A stretch of 64,000 bases of DNA from JANPCX01 sp046049865 (GTDB taxonomy: Bacteria; Pseudomonadota; Gammaproteobacteria; Burkholderiales; Burkholderiaceae_C). Below the pieces are notes generated by a model. That model saw only the letters and a list, made by a program, of their open reading frames with translations, did not search any database and had not been told where the DNA came from. Every line of letters begins with the position of its first letter. The stretch's first letter is position 1. Of this stretch, positions 16,167-24,629 are shown piece by piece. The translations under genes and the position numbers were made by a program. The stretch lies in assembly GCA_046049865.1 (NCBI GenBank), contig JBJOQO010000005.1, positions 41,565 through 105,564 of the forward strand, given 5' to 3'.

Positions 16167-17510
16167 TTATTGCAGCAGGCGTTCGGTCTCACTGAGTTGT
16201 TTGCGCAAGGTTTCCGTGCGCGCTTGTGAGCGGTCGAGCAAGATCCACAAAAACAAACGCGGCTGGCGCGTCACGGGCCGCACCACCACCTGCCGCGCAC
16301 CCGAACGGGTGGTCACTTCATTGATGCTGGGTGACAAACCCATGGCGGTCGAGGCTTGCCGGTGGCTGCGTAACAAACGCGCCGCTTGAGACGCTGCCTG
16401 GTCGATGTCGATGGCAATGCCGGATGGGCACTCTTGCGCCAACACCTGGCTGTTCATCAAATCCACCACGGCGCAAGCGAGCAGCCCTTCCAAAGGTCGC
16501 AAGGTGGCCAGTGCTGAACGCAGGCGTTCGACATCAATCGTGGCGTGGCTGGCTTCGTTGCCGATTTGGCGATCGGCCGGGGCGGCTGGCGCGGCGGGCA
16601 ACGCGGTACTGGCACCCAAGGAACCGAATGGATCAAAGGGCTGAAGCAAGCTGAATGAAGAGTCGGTGGCATCGTGATGCAGATCAGCCACTTTGATGGG
16701 GAAGTCATTCAGGCCCAGCAAGGCGGGGTCGGTTGGGCTGCTTGGAACCCAGTCTTTGACCTCTCCCCAGTGGGCCAGGATGCTGTTCCACACGGCTGAG
16801 GCACTGAGCAAGGATTCGCTGCGGTGGTTGACGCGTACCTTGGGCGGCCATGCGACCGCCGCCACTTTTTCGACAATCCAATCAGAATCGGGTGGCAACA
16901 AGAACAACAGGTTGGGGCAACGCCAGGTGGGCAAGGCAACCGCTTCTTGAACTGACGCGAGCAAAGCGTCCACCGCATGCGATTGCAGCGTGCCCACGAT
17001 GACGGTGGTGAGGTGGCTGCGCTCCATCAGCGCCACGGGAATTTCTGCGTTCTCGCGGCCTGGGGCCCGCACGTCGGCGAACAGAATTTTCAGCGACTCT
17101 TCGTGGCGGCGTATCAGGGTGGTGCGTTCGATGGTCGCTAAAGTGCGCAAGGTGGTTGCTTCGCGCAAGTGCAATCGTTCGATGGGCAGCCCACCGGCGT
17201 CAGACAGCGCTTTGATGACCCAACTCGCCCAGGCATTGCTGGGATCCAGCAAGGTGATCAAGTGACTGGCCGATTCCAAATCAGCCCGCGTGGAAGCGAA
17301 ATGTTTTCGTATGGCTTGTGCGGGTGAACCCACCACCACCAACTCTTGCGAATGCCTGTCCACCATGTGACCGGCTGGGGTCACGCGCGTGGATTGGGTT
17401 TCCAAAATGGGTGTTGCAGCAAAAGCGGCATCGGCCGGGGATGTGGCGGTGGTGCCGTCGGCGGATTTTTCACCCGTACCACCTAACTCTCCAAATAGTG
17501 ACTTCAGCAC
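16167..17510 (-). CDS. Unknown protein with roadblock-like C-terminal domain
   Basis: I do not recognise a named family for this 447-residue protein. No signal peptide or membrane segment is evident. The N-terminal 60 residues are low in complexity and Ala/Thr-rich. The middle (about 60-250) reads like an alpha/beta fold, for example LVVVGSPAQAIRKHFA, HLITLLDPSNAWASWVIKAL and CPNLLFLLPPDSDWIVEKVAAV. An Ala/Pro linker follows near 300-325. The last 115 residues (LEGLLACAVVDLMNSQVLA ... RPRLFLWILLDRSQARTETLR) resemble the roadblock/LC7 fold of GTPase-associated regulators. It is monocistronic, with a terminator at its end. Confidence 0.7.
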   Translation of the reverse strand: MLKSLFGELGGTGEKSADGTTATSPADAAFAATPILETQSTRVTPAGHMVDRHSQELVVVGSPAQAIRKHFASTRADLESASHLITLLDPSNAWASWVIKALSDAGGLPIERLHLREATTLRTLATIERTTLIRRHEESLKILFADVRAPGRENAEIPVALMERSHLTTVIVGTLQSHAVDALLASVQEAVALPTWRCPNLLFLLPPDSDWIVEKVAAVAWPPKVRVNHRSESLLSASAVWNSILAHWGEVKDWVPSSPTDPALLGLNDFPIKVADLHHDATDSSFSLLQPFDPFGSLGASTALPAAPAAPADRQIGNEASHATIDVERLRSALATLRPLEGLLACAVVDLMNSQVLAQECPSGIAIDIDQAASQAARLLRSHRQASTAMGLSPSINEVTTRSGARQVVVRPVTRQPRLFLWILLDRSQARTETLRKQLSETERLLQ

Positions 17511-17715
17511 AAGGCCTCCTGAATTTCTGTTGTGTCAGCACTATGACTCAATTCAGCAATGTCAGCCACCTTCAACGCGCGTTCTATAGCTGCTGTGGCA
17601 AAGACTGTTTCAAAACGAAAGCGAACCCCTTGGATGGAGGGGTTTGTTGTCCTGGACAAGTACAAATTGCAAGGTTCATCGGCGTGTCCGCGGCGGGGCG
17701 TATCGCAGCAAAGTG
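17511..17715. other. Gap between the roadblock-like and AraC genes
   Basis: About 200 bases between two minus-strand genes. The minus-strand frame over it (17504-17719) has no family resemblance and no convincing ribosome site. Only a weak inverted repeat near 17625-17640 is seen. It probably holds the promoter of the downstream minus-strand gene. Confidence 0.4.
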
Positions 17716-18567
17716 TCACTTACCAAAAAACCGACTCGGCGGCATGCCAACGGTTCGCGTCACCATGGCGCTGAAAGCGCTGGCGCTGGCATAACCGAGG
17801 TTGCTGGCAATGTGGGCCATGGGTTGGCCCTTGGCGGCGAGCACCAAAGCTTGAGACAACAGCACCTGCTGCCGCCATTGGCCAAACGTGCTGCCCAGCT
17901 CGGAGCGAAACAACCGTGCCACGGTGCGCGCACTGGCGTGCGCCAGGTGAGCGCAGCTGTCCAGTGTGATCCAGCGTGCAGGCTCGGCCAGCACAGCTTC
18001 ACACAACTGGCGCAAGCGTTTGTCTTCGGGCAAGTCCAGGCCCAAGGGCACCGCTCGGGCCTGGCGCAACTCTTCAAGCACCAGGTGAGACAAGCTGCGT
18101 TCACGCGCGCTGGGTACCTGGTGGTTGGGCACGGTGGGGTCTGCAGGCAGATGCGCCACCAACTCGCGCAACAAACTGGAGGCCTCCAGCACCCGGCATT
18201 GCAACCAGGCACTTTGTTCGCTGCTGGGACAAGCTGGCCCGATCATGCGTTCACTTTGATGGATGTAGAGCGTGCGAATGTCCGCCGCTTCAACCACGGT
18301 GACCGCGTGCTCCACCCCGGGTGGAATCCACAGTACCCGCGAAGGTGGCACCAGGTAGGTGCTGCGGCCAGCCCGCATGCGGATCACACCCGTGCTGGAC
18401 ATGGCCACCTGAGCCCAGGTGTGTCGGTGTGGCGGCACATCGGTGTCTGCCGCCAGGTGGCGAAGTTTGGCGCGAACCGGTCGGTCCGCAGTGGGGGCGT
18501 AGCCAGTTTCCAGCGGTGGCACGCTGGTGCGGCGTGGCAGCGGCTTGGTAGGCGTCGGCTGAGCCAT
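17716..18567 (-). CDS. AraC-family transcriptional regulator with cupin domain
   Basis: A 283-residue regulator with an N-terminal cupin-type sensor (DTDVPPHRHTWAQVAMSSTGVIRM, then VPPSRVLWIPPGVEHAV) and a C-terminal double helix-turn-helix (ASARTVARLFRSELGSTFGQWRQQ and MAHIASNLGYASASAFSAMVTRTVGMPPSRF). It is divergent from the MFS transporter gene, with 134 bases between starts, the usual arrangement for a regulator controlling the neighbouring exporter. The ligand is unknown. Confidence 0.9.
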   Translation of the reverse strand: MAQPTPTKPLPRRTSVPPLETGYAPTADRPVRAKLRHLAADTDVPPHRHTWAQVAMSSTGVIRMRAGRSTYLVPPSRVLWIPPGVEHAVTVVEAADIRTLYIHQSERMIGPACPSSEQSAWLQCRVLEASSLLRELVAHLPADPTVPNHQVPSARERSLSHLVLEELRQARAVPLGLDLPEDKRLRQLCEAVLAEPARWITLDSCAHLAHASARTVARLFRSELGSTFGQWRQQVLLSQALVLAAKGQPMAHIASNLGYASASAFSAMVTRTVGMPPSRFFGK

Positions 18568-18701
18568 CTCGAAATCCTCGGTTGGCAGAAAAACGATAGA
18601 AATTGTCTTTATATCGCAACTCTGCCTGCGTGGGCATCCCTACAGTGAATCCTTGGCTCGTCTTTCAGCGGCGTCACAACCTTTCAGAGATTTTTTGCAC
18701 C

Positions 18702-19973
18702 ATGAACACATTGACCCTCAATCCCGGCCAACCTGCTCCGGCCAGCGCTCGCCAAGACGCCACCACCATAGGCTTGATCGGTCTGGCGCACGGCACCTCG
18801 CATTTCTTTCATCTGCTGCTGCCGCCGCTATTTCCATTTTTTATTCGTGACTTCGGGCTGAGTTATTCCGAGCTGGGCTTCTTGGTCACCATGTTTTTCA
18901 TCATCTCCGGCACCGGCCAAGCTGCAGCCGGGTTTTTGGTGGACCGCATTGGTGCGCGTCCGGTGTTGTTCGTGGCCATGGCTTGTTTCGCACTGGCCGG
19001 TTTGGCTACCGCCTTGGCACCGGGTTACGGCGGTTTGATGCTGGCGGCAGCACTGGCGGGGTTGGGCAACGCCCCGTTTCACCCGGCGGACTTCACCATC
19101 TTGAACAAACGTGTGTCTGCGCCGCGCCTGGGCCATGCGTTTTCAGTGCACGGTATTTCGGGCAACTTGGGTTGGGCCTTTGCGCCTGTTTTTCTCACTG
19201 GCTTGGCGGCGTGGAGCGGTTCGTGGCGCGTGGCTGCGGCCTGCGCCGGTGTGGTGGCCCTGGTGGTTCTGGTTGTGCTTTGGATCAACCGAGCATCCAT
19301 TGATGACCGGGTGGGTCAATGGGCCCACGATGCGTCGGGGAAAACGGGCCAAGCCAATACGACACCCGAGCACCCGATGGCGTTTTTGAAGCTGCCTTCG
19401 GTTTGGTTGTGTTTCTCTTTCTTTTTTTGGTCCACCTGTGCCTTGAGTGCGATTCAAAGTTTCGCCAGCCCTGCGTTGCAGCAACTCTTTGGCTTGCCTT
19501 TGTCCATCACGGCCCTGGTGGTCACGGGCTACATGCTCTGCGGTGCGGCGGGCATGGTGATCGGTGGATTTTTAGTGGCGCGCATTGAGCAGCTGGAGCG
19601 CATCATTGGTGTTTGTTTGCTGGCGTCTGCCGCCATGCTTTGTGTGGTGGCCAGCGGTTGGCTGCCTGGTTTGTGGGCAGCGGGCTTGACTGCCTTGGCT
19701 GGTTTTGGTGCGGGTTTGGCGGGCCCGTCGCGCGACATGCTCATCAAACGTGCAGCACCGCCCGGGGCCACGGGCCGCGTTTACGGCACGGTCTACTCGG
19801 GTCTGGACTTGGGGTTTGCAATGGCCGCACCGGTGTTTGGCTACATGCTGGACCACGGCTGGGCGGCAGGGGTGTTTTATGGGTCGGCGCTGACCTTGGC
19901 GATGGGTGTCGCTTCGGCCACTTGGGTGGGCTTGGGCACGGCGAAGCGCAAACGTGATGCCATGGCGCGGTGA
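18702..19973 (+). CDS. MFS transporter, fosmidomycin-resistance-like
   Basis: A 423-residue protein with about twelve hydrophobic segments and major facilitator motifs, notably GQAAAGFLVDRIGARPVL in the 2-3 loop. The start of the membrane domain (GLAHGTSHFFHLLLPPLFPF) is like the FSR subgroup, which includes E. coli Fsr, an exporter of fosmidomycin. The substrate here cannot be read. The ATG at 18702 gives a short cytoplasmic N terminus; the upstream in-frame ATG at 18603 is too close to the AraC gene. Regulation by the divergent AraC protein is likely. Confidence 0.85.
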   Translation: MNTLTLNPGQPAPASARQDATTIGLIGLAHGTSHFFHLLLPPLFPFFIRDFGLSYSELGFLVTMFFIISGTGQAAAGFLVDRIGARPVLFVAMACFALAGLATALAPGYGGLMLAAALAGLGNAPFHPADFTILNKRVSAPRLGHAFSVHGISGNLGWAFAPVFLTGLAAWSGSWRVAAACAGVVALVVLVVLWINRASIDDRVGQWAHDASGKTGQANTTPEHPMAFLKLPSVWLCFSFFFWSTCALSAIQSFASPALQQLFGLPLSITALVVTGYMLCGAAGMVIGGFLVARIEQLERIIGVCLLASAAMLCVVASGWLPGLWAAGLTALAGFGAGLAGPSRDMLIKRAAPPGATGRVYGTVYSGLDLGFAMAAPVFGYMLDHGWAAGVFYGSALTLAMGVASATWVGLGTAKRKRDAMAR

Positions 19974-20006
19974 CAATCGGTTATCGGTTTGGAGGACCTT
20001 GACGCC

Positions 20007-20519
20007 ATGCTCATCACCAGCACCTGTGACCTGTGCGACGCGAACAAAAACGCAAGCGACGACAGTTTCCGCATTCTGCCGCCCGTCTTTCAACACTATG
20101 GCGCACGTCTGCGCTTTTCAGGGCCTGTGCGAACGGTCAAGTGTTTTGAAGACAACTCACTCGTCAAAGCCGCACTCGATTCGCCCGGCTTGGTGGACAT
20201 CGCGCAGGGCCAACAAGGCTGCGTCTTGGTTGTCGATGGTGGTGCGTCATTGCGCCGCGCGCTCGTGGGCGGCAATCTGGCCGCTGCAGCGGTGAAGAAC
20301 GGTTGGGTCGGTATCGTCGTTAACGGTTGCGTGCGTGATGTGACCGAGCTGAACCAAGCCGATGTCGGTGTGCGCGCCCTGGGCCTGCATCCCATGCCGA
20401 CAGCTAAACGTGGTGAAGGTGAATCTGATGTCGCCGTTCAAATACAGGGTGTTTGGGTGCGCCCAGGCGATTGGTTGGTAGCAGATGAAGACGGTGTGGT
20501 GTTGGTAGCGGCCGCCTGA
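20007..20519 (+). CDS. rraA: RraA family protein (ribonuclease E inhibitor / aldolase fold)
   Basis: In E. coli RraA binds RNase E and slows RNA decay; related proteins are HMG/oxaloacetate aldolases. This 170-residue protein follows E. coli RraA closely: TSTCDLCDAN, RTVKCFEDNSLVKAAL, GCVLVVDGGASLRRALVGGNLA, NGWVGIVVNGCVRDV and the C-terminal GDWLVADEDGVVLV. The ATG at 20007 sits ten bases after a GGAGGA ribosome site, whereas the in-frame TTG at 19989 overlaps that site. It follows the MFS gene by 33 bases and may be cotranscribed with it. Confidence 0.9.
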   Translation: MLITSTCDLCDANKNASDDSFRILPPVFQHYGARLRFSGPVRTVKCFEDNSLVKAALDSPGLVDIAQGQQGCVLVVDGGASLRRALVGGNLAAAAVKNGWVGIVVNGCVRDVTELNQADVGVRALGLHPMPTAKRGEGESDVAVQIQGVWVRPGDWLVADEDGVVLVAAA

Positions 20520-20599
20520 ATGGTTAATCTGCTCGCAAGTCGGGGCAACACCGACCCCGACTGTCCTTGCACTACAAAATTTTTCTTTTTGTGACGACC

Positions 20600-20620
20600 C
20601 GTGGATAAAGCTGTGCATAA
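20600..20620. promoter_or_regulatory. Pair of DnaA-box-like 9-mers
   Basis: cgtggataa (20600-20608) and tgtgcataa (20612-20620) read on the minus strand as TTATCCACG and TTATGCACA, matching the DnaA box pattern TTATnCACA at eight and nine positions. They are 12 bases apart in the same orientation, 140 bases before the receiver gene at 20759. No AT-rich unwinding region, further boxes or dnaA/dnaN genes are seen, so this is not an origin; a DnaA-regulated promoter or chance remain. Confidence 0.4.
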
Positions 20621-20758
20621 CTTGAGGGCAAGCTTTTGACAGCCCCTGAGCCGGTTGAGAATGACTCGGTTGCCGCGTTTTGTGGCAGTTGATTCGGCTG
20701 CAGATTTCGCCTGACCGAAGGCCTTCTCGCCGACGGTTCTCTTCGGTAAGCTAGTGCC

Positions 20759-21163
20759 ATGCAAGCGGCAAAAGCACCACCGACTCGAGGCCGAATCCTG
20801 GCTGTCGACGACTGCGACCACATGGGTTTGTTGGTGCAAGCGTCACTGGAGTCATACGGTTACAGCGTGAAATTGGTTGACAGCGGTTTTGCAGCGCTGG
20901 ATGCCGCCAGTCAAGAGCACTTTGATGCTGTCGTGCTGGACGTCGAAATGCCTGGCCTTGATGGTTTGGCGGTGGGCCGCGCTCTGCGCAACGACCCCAA
21001 GACCTGCGCCGCCATGATTGCCATGCACACCAGCATTGAAGAAGCCGCCGTGCGGACCGGGTTCGATGAGTACGACGCTTACTTGCCCAAGCCTTGCAGC
21101 CCCCAGCGCATTGGTGAGTGTTTGGATCAGTTGATAAGCAATAGACGTCTCCGAGCGATTTGA
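20759..21163 (+). CDS. Single-domain response regulator
   Basis: A 134-residue receiver-only protein: ILAVDDCDH (acidic pocket), phospho-acceptor Asp in AVVLDVEMPGLDGLAVG, Thr in MHTSIEE and Lys in YLPKPCSP. No output domain and no kinase gene next to it, so it may act by protein contact or be a phosphate sink for an unlinked kinase. The upstream region holds two DnaA-box-like 9-mers. It differs clearly from the CheY-like protein at 10066. Confidence 0.8.
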   Translation: MQAAKAPPTRGRILAVDDCDHMGLLVQASLESYGYSVKLVDSGFAALDAASQEHFDAVVLDVEMPGLDGLAVGRALRNDPKTCAAMIAMHTSIEEAAVRTGFDEYDAYLPKPCSPQRIGECLDQLISNRRLRAI

Positions 21164-21296
21164 CGCTCCTGGCGCTCAACGACTTGGGCCCATTTGAACG
21201 GCTGCGGGAGCCTCGGTTTGACCATTCAATGGTTTGCTGCTCGTTGCGCAGCGAGTCCGGAGCTACGTTGAAATATCAAACCAGATTGGTCTGTTC

Positions 21297-23342
21297 ATGA
21301 ATCCCCAACTGCTCAAACCGCTCTTCGCCGCCACGATTTTCAGCAGCGCCTTCTTGCTGTTTCTGGTGCAACCCTTGATCGCCAAGCAAATCTTGCCTTG
21401 GTTTGGTGGATCGGCCGCTGTGTGGTCGATTTGTATGGTCTTCTTCCAGGTGGTTTTGCTGGCGGGCTACGCGTACTCGGACTGGTTGACGCGCCTGCCG
21501 GTCCGTATTCAGTCTGCCTTACACATCCTTTTGCTGACGGTGAGTTTGGCGATCTTGCCCATCGTGACCAGTGAACGCTGGAAGCCTTCGGGTGCGGAGG
21601 ACCCCACGCTCTGGATACTGGGTTTACTGGTCAGCACCATTGGTTTGCCGTATTTTTTGTTGTCCACGACCGGACCCCTGGTCCAGTCTTGGCTTGCCCG
21701 AGCACCTTGGGGTGCCCAGGTGTACCGCTATTTTTCTTTGTCCAATTTGGCTTCGCTGGTATCGCTCTTGGCCTACCCTTTGCTGATCGAGCCTCGCACC
21801 GCTTTGCTGCCGCAAGCGCTTGGATGGTCGTGGGGCTATGCGGTGTTTGTTTGTCTTTGCATCGGCACCACGTGGTGTGCCGCCCGCCAGGCCCGGGAGT
21901 CAAATGCCTCCAGTGCGGCGGCACCAGTGTCGAACGGCGGTTCTCCATTGAACGAAACGCCTCCTGGCTGGGGCAACTATCTCTTGTGGCTTGCATTGCC
22001 TGCACTGGGGTCTTGGTTGCTGTTGGCCATCACCAACCACCTCACACAGAACGTCGCGTCGATTCCGTTTTTGTGGGTGTTGCCTCTGTCGATTTATCTG
22101 TTGTCCTTTGTGCTCACCTTTGAAAGTGACCGCTGGTACCAAAGACGCATCCTGCTGCCCGCCACGGCGGTGGTGTTGGTACTTTGTGCGTTCGGTCTTC
22201 AGGACAGCCTGGGTTCGGATGTCAAAACGGCGCTGCCGATTTACGGCGTGGGATTGTTTGTGCTGTGCATGTTCTTGCACGGTGAAATGGCGTCGATGCG
22301 GCCCGGACCTCGTTACCTCACGCGTTTTTATTTGATGCTGTCGCTGGGTGGTGCCCTTGGTGGCGTGACCGTCGGTTTGGTGGCTCCCCATGTGCTTCCC
22401 GCCTACTACGAGTTGGGCGTCGGTTTGGTGTTGGTGGCGTGGCTCGGTGCCTTGGTGTTCAAGCGGCGCAGGCCTTTGATGCTTGCCTGCTTGGCGGTTT
22501 CATTGCTCTGCATGTATTTTTTGTCTGAGCAAGTTCGCAGCGACTTGTCGGGCGCCAGGCACATGAGTCGCAACTTTTATGGCACCTTGATCACCCTGGA
22601 CAAAATCGATGCTGCTGCGCCCCGCGACAACGTCCGCCAGATGCTCCACGGCTCTGTGAAGCACGGTGAGCAATACCTCGCACTTGACCGCCGCCAAGAA
22701 CCCACCACCTACTATGGCCCCACGTCGGGTGTGGGGCGTGCACTGGCGTCGGCCCCACAGGCGCCGCGCCGTGTCGGTTTGATCGGCTTGGGCACGGGCA
22801 CGCTGGCGGCCTATGGGCGCGTTGGCGATGTGTACCGCGTCTATGAAATCAACCCCCAGGTTTTTGAACTGGCAGACACCGAATTCAGCTTTCTGAAGGA
22901 CAGCCCGGCCAAGATTGAGCGTGTATTGGGCGATGCGAGGCTCGCGATGGAGCGTGAGGCTTCCCAAGGTATGGACGTGTTGGCGGTAGACGCGTTCTCG
23001 GGTGGTTCAGTGCCCATCCACCTCATTACCAAAGAAGCCATGGCGGTGTACTTGCGCCACCTCAAACCCGACGGGGTGGTGGCGTTTCACGTGACCAATC
23101 GTTTTTTGGCCTTGGCGCCTGTCGTCGAGAAAATTGCCCAGTCTCACGGCTTGTATGTTCTCTTGGTTCACGATGATGCCAAGGACTCCGATTTGCGACG
23201 CACAGACTGGATCCTGGTCAGCCCAAGCGCGGCGCGTTTGCAGCATCCCCTGATACAGGCTGCGGTGGCACCCATCAAACCCATCCCCGGCTTGCAGCCG
23301 TGGACAGACGATTTCAATAACTTGTTTGATGTTCTGAAGTAA
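21297..23342 (+). CDS. Membrane-anchored spermidine synthase-like protein
   Basis: A 681-residue protein with an N-terminal half of many hydrophobic segments (about residues 1-430, starting FAATIFSSAFLLFLVQPLIAKQILP) and a C-terminal soluble domain with a class I methyltransferase fold like spermidine synthase (GLIGLGTGTLAAYG, YEINPQVFELA, VLGDARLAME and LAVDAFSGGSVPIHLITKEAM). Membrane fusions of this kind are widespread; polyamine synthesis by them has not generally been shown. The chosen ATG at 21297 starts just before the first membrane helix. An in-frame start at 21234 is less likely. Confidence 0.85.
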   Translation: MNPQLLKPLFAATIFSSAFLLFLVQPLIAKQILPWFGGSAAVWSICMVFFQVVLLAGYAYSDWLTRLPVRIQSALHILLLTVSLAILPIVTSERWKPSGAEDPTLWILGLLVSTIGLPYFLLSTTGPLVQSWLARAPWGAQVYRYFSLSNLASLVSLLAYPLLIEPRTALLPQALGWSWGYAVFVCLCIGTTWCAARQARESNASSAAAPVSNGGSPLNETPPGWGNYLLWLALPALGSWLLLAITNHLTQNVASIPFLWVLPLSIYLLSFVLTFESDRWYQRRILLPATAVVLVLCAFGLQDSLGSDVKTALPIYGVGLFVLCMFLHGEMASMRPGPRYLTRFYLMLSLGGALGGVTVGLVAPHVLPAYYELGVGLVLVAWLGALVFKRRRPLMLACLAVSLLCMYFLSEQVRSDLSGARHMSRNFYGTLITLDKIDAAAPRDNVRQMLHGSVKHGEQYLALDRRQEPTTYYGPTSGVGRALASAPQAPRRVGLIGLGTGTLAAYGRVGDVYRVYEINPQVFELADTEFSFLKDSPAKIERVLGDARLAMEREASQGMDVLAVDAFSGGSVPIHLITKEAMAVYLRHLKPDGVVAFHVTNRFLALAPVVEKIAQSHGLYVLLVHDDAKDSDLRRTDWILVSPSAARLQHPLIQAAVAPIKPIPGLQPWTDDFNNLFDVLK

Positions 23343-23411
23343 AAAATTCTTCCTCTTTCTTTGTATGCTCACCCGTCTCGCATAGCCACTCAACCCCTTG
23401 GAGGTTTCCAA

Positions 23412-24305
23412 ATGACACGCAAAACAGCCGCAGACTTTGACCAAGAGTTGCTGATTCTTTTTGACGCCTATGTTCATGGCGCGATCGACCGGCGAGGTTT
23501 TCTGGAACGCGCGCAGCGTTTTGCCGTGGGTGGCGTCACAGCCAGCATGTTGTTAGCGTCGCTGAGCCCCGACTTTGCGTCCGCTCAGGTCGTTCCCAAA
23601 GATGATCCACGCATCAAAACCGAGACAGTGCAGTTTGTTTCACCGAATGGAAATGGCAGCGTCAAGGGTTACTTGGCTCGTCCTGCCAACGCCACCGGAA
23701 AACTTCCCGGTGTGCTGGTGGTGCACGAGAACCGCGGGCTCAACCCCCATATTGAAGACATCACTCGGCGTTTGGCGCTCGACAACTTCGTGGCGTTTGC
23801 GCCGGATGCCTTGACGCCGCTGGGTGGTTATCCAGGGGATGAAGACAAAGCGCGAGAACTCTTTGCCAAACTCGATCAACCCAAGGTGCGTGAGGACTTT
23901 GTGACCGCCGCCGGCGTCCTGAAGGCGCGGCCAGAGTGCACCGGAAAAGTTGGCGTGGTCGGTTTTTGTTTTGGCGGTGGCATGGCCCATTTCCTGTCCA
24001 CGCGTTTGCCCGATCTGAATGCCGCCGTGTCTTTCTACGGCAACCATCCTCCCGCCGAGGAGGCGGTCAAGGTCAAGGCACCACTCTTGATTCACTTTGC
24101 GGCCGTCGATGAACGCATCAACGCCGCTTGGCCTGCCTATGAGGCCGCTTTGAAAGCCGCAGGCGTGCGTTACACGGCGCATCAATACGCTGCCGGCACC
24201 CAGCATGGTTTTAACAACGACACCACGCCTCGGTTTGATGCCGCAGCCGCCAAACTCGCCTGGGACCGAACGCTCGCGTTTTTTAACCAAAACCTGCGCG
24301 GATAG
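23412..24305 (+). CDS. Dienelactone hydrolase family protein, possibly exported
   Basis: A 297-residue alpha/beta hydrolase. The family triad is visible: Cys186 in GFCFGGGM, Asp233 in AAVDERINAA and His265 in QHGFNND, with the associated HENRGLNPHIED (Glu106) seen in dienelactone hydrolases of chloroaromatic breakdown. An N-terminal segment DRRGFLERAQRFAVGGVTASMLLAS resembles a twin-arginine or membrane signal, so periplasmic location is possible. A clear ribosome site (ttggaggtttcc) precedes the ATG. No aromatic degradation genes are nearby, so the substrate is open. Confidence 0.9.
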   Translation: MTRKTAADFDQELLILFDAYVHGAIDRRGFLERAQRFAVGGVTASMLLASLSPDFASAQVVPKDDPRIKTETVQFVSPNGNGSVKGYLARPANATGKLPGVLVVHENRGLNPHIEDITRRLALDNFVAFAPDALTPLGGYPGDEDKARELFAKLDQPKVREDFVTAAGVLKARPECTGKVGVVGFCFGGGMAHFLSTRLPDLNAAVSFYGNHPPAEEAVKVKAPLLIHFAAVDERINAAWPAYEAALKAAGVRYTAHQYAAGTQHGFNNDTTPRFDAAAAKLAWDRTLAFFNQNLRG

Positions 24306-24496
24306 GTGACCACCGCCTCGTATCTGTCGAGCTAAGTGGGGCTTGATTTTCCCCCGTGGGGTTTGGGTAGCGGGGCGGTAGGGCCCCCCGGCGAACACGC
24401 CGGTTCTGGCGCCAAGCTAAAATGTTCGGTTTTCCAAACTAGTTCGGTTCAAAACGGGGTGCTGCGCGTGGGCGCGGCGCTTCATTCCTTGTCGCA

Positions 24497-24583
24497 GCGC
24501 GGGTGGCGAAATTGGTAGACGCACCAGGTTTAGGTCCTGACGCCAGCAATGGTGTGGGGGTTCGAGTCCCCCCCCGCGCACCA
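24497..24583 (+). tRNA. tRNA-Leu (anticodon UAG)
   Basis: The acceptor stem gcgcggg (24497-24503) pairs with cccgcgc (24573-24579), followed by the discriminator A and an encoded CCA. The D loop (gaaattggtagacgc), anticodon loop ttTAGgt, a long variable arm typical of class II tRNAs and the T arm ggggg-ttcgagt-ccccc are all present. It lies 46 bases upstream of tig. Confidence 0.97.
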
Positions 24584-24629
24584 CAGCGTTCTTAATAGAT
24601 TTCACAGCAGATAGAAAGTCTTCCGTACC

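Noticed and set aside
17504..17719. 71-codon minus-strand gene between the roadblock-like and AraC genes
   Set aside because: No ribosome site, no recognisable motif, overlaps the start of the neighbouring gene.
20600..20620. Replication origin
   Set aside because: Only two DnaA boxes, no AT-rich unwinding region and no dnaA, dnaN or gidA genes nearby.
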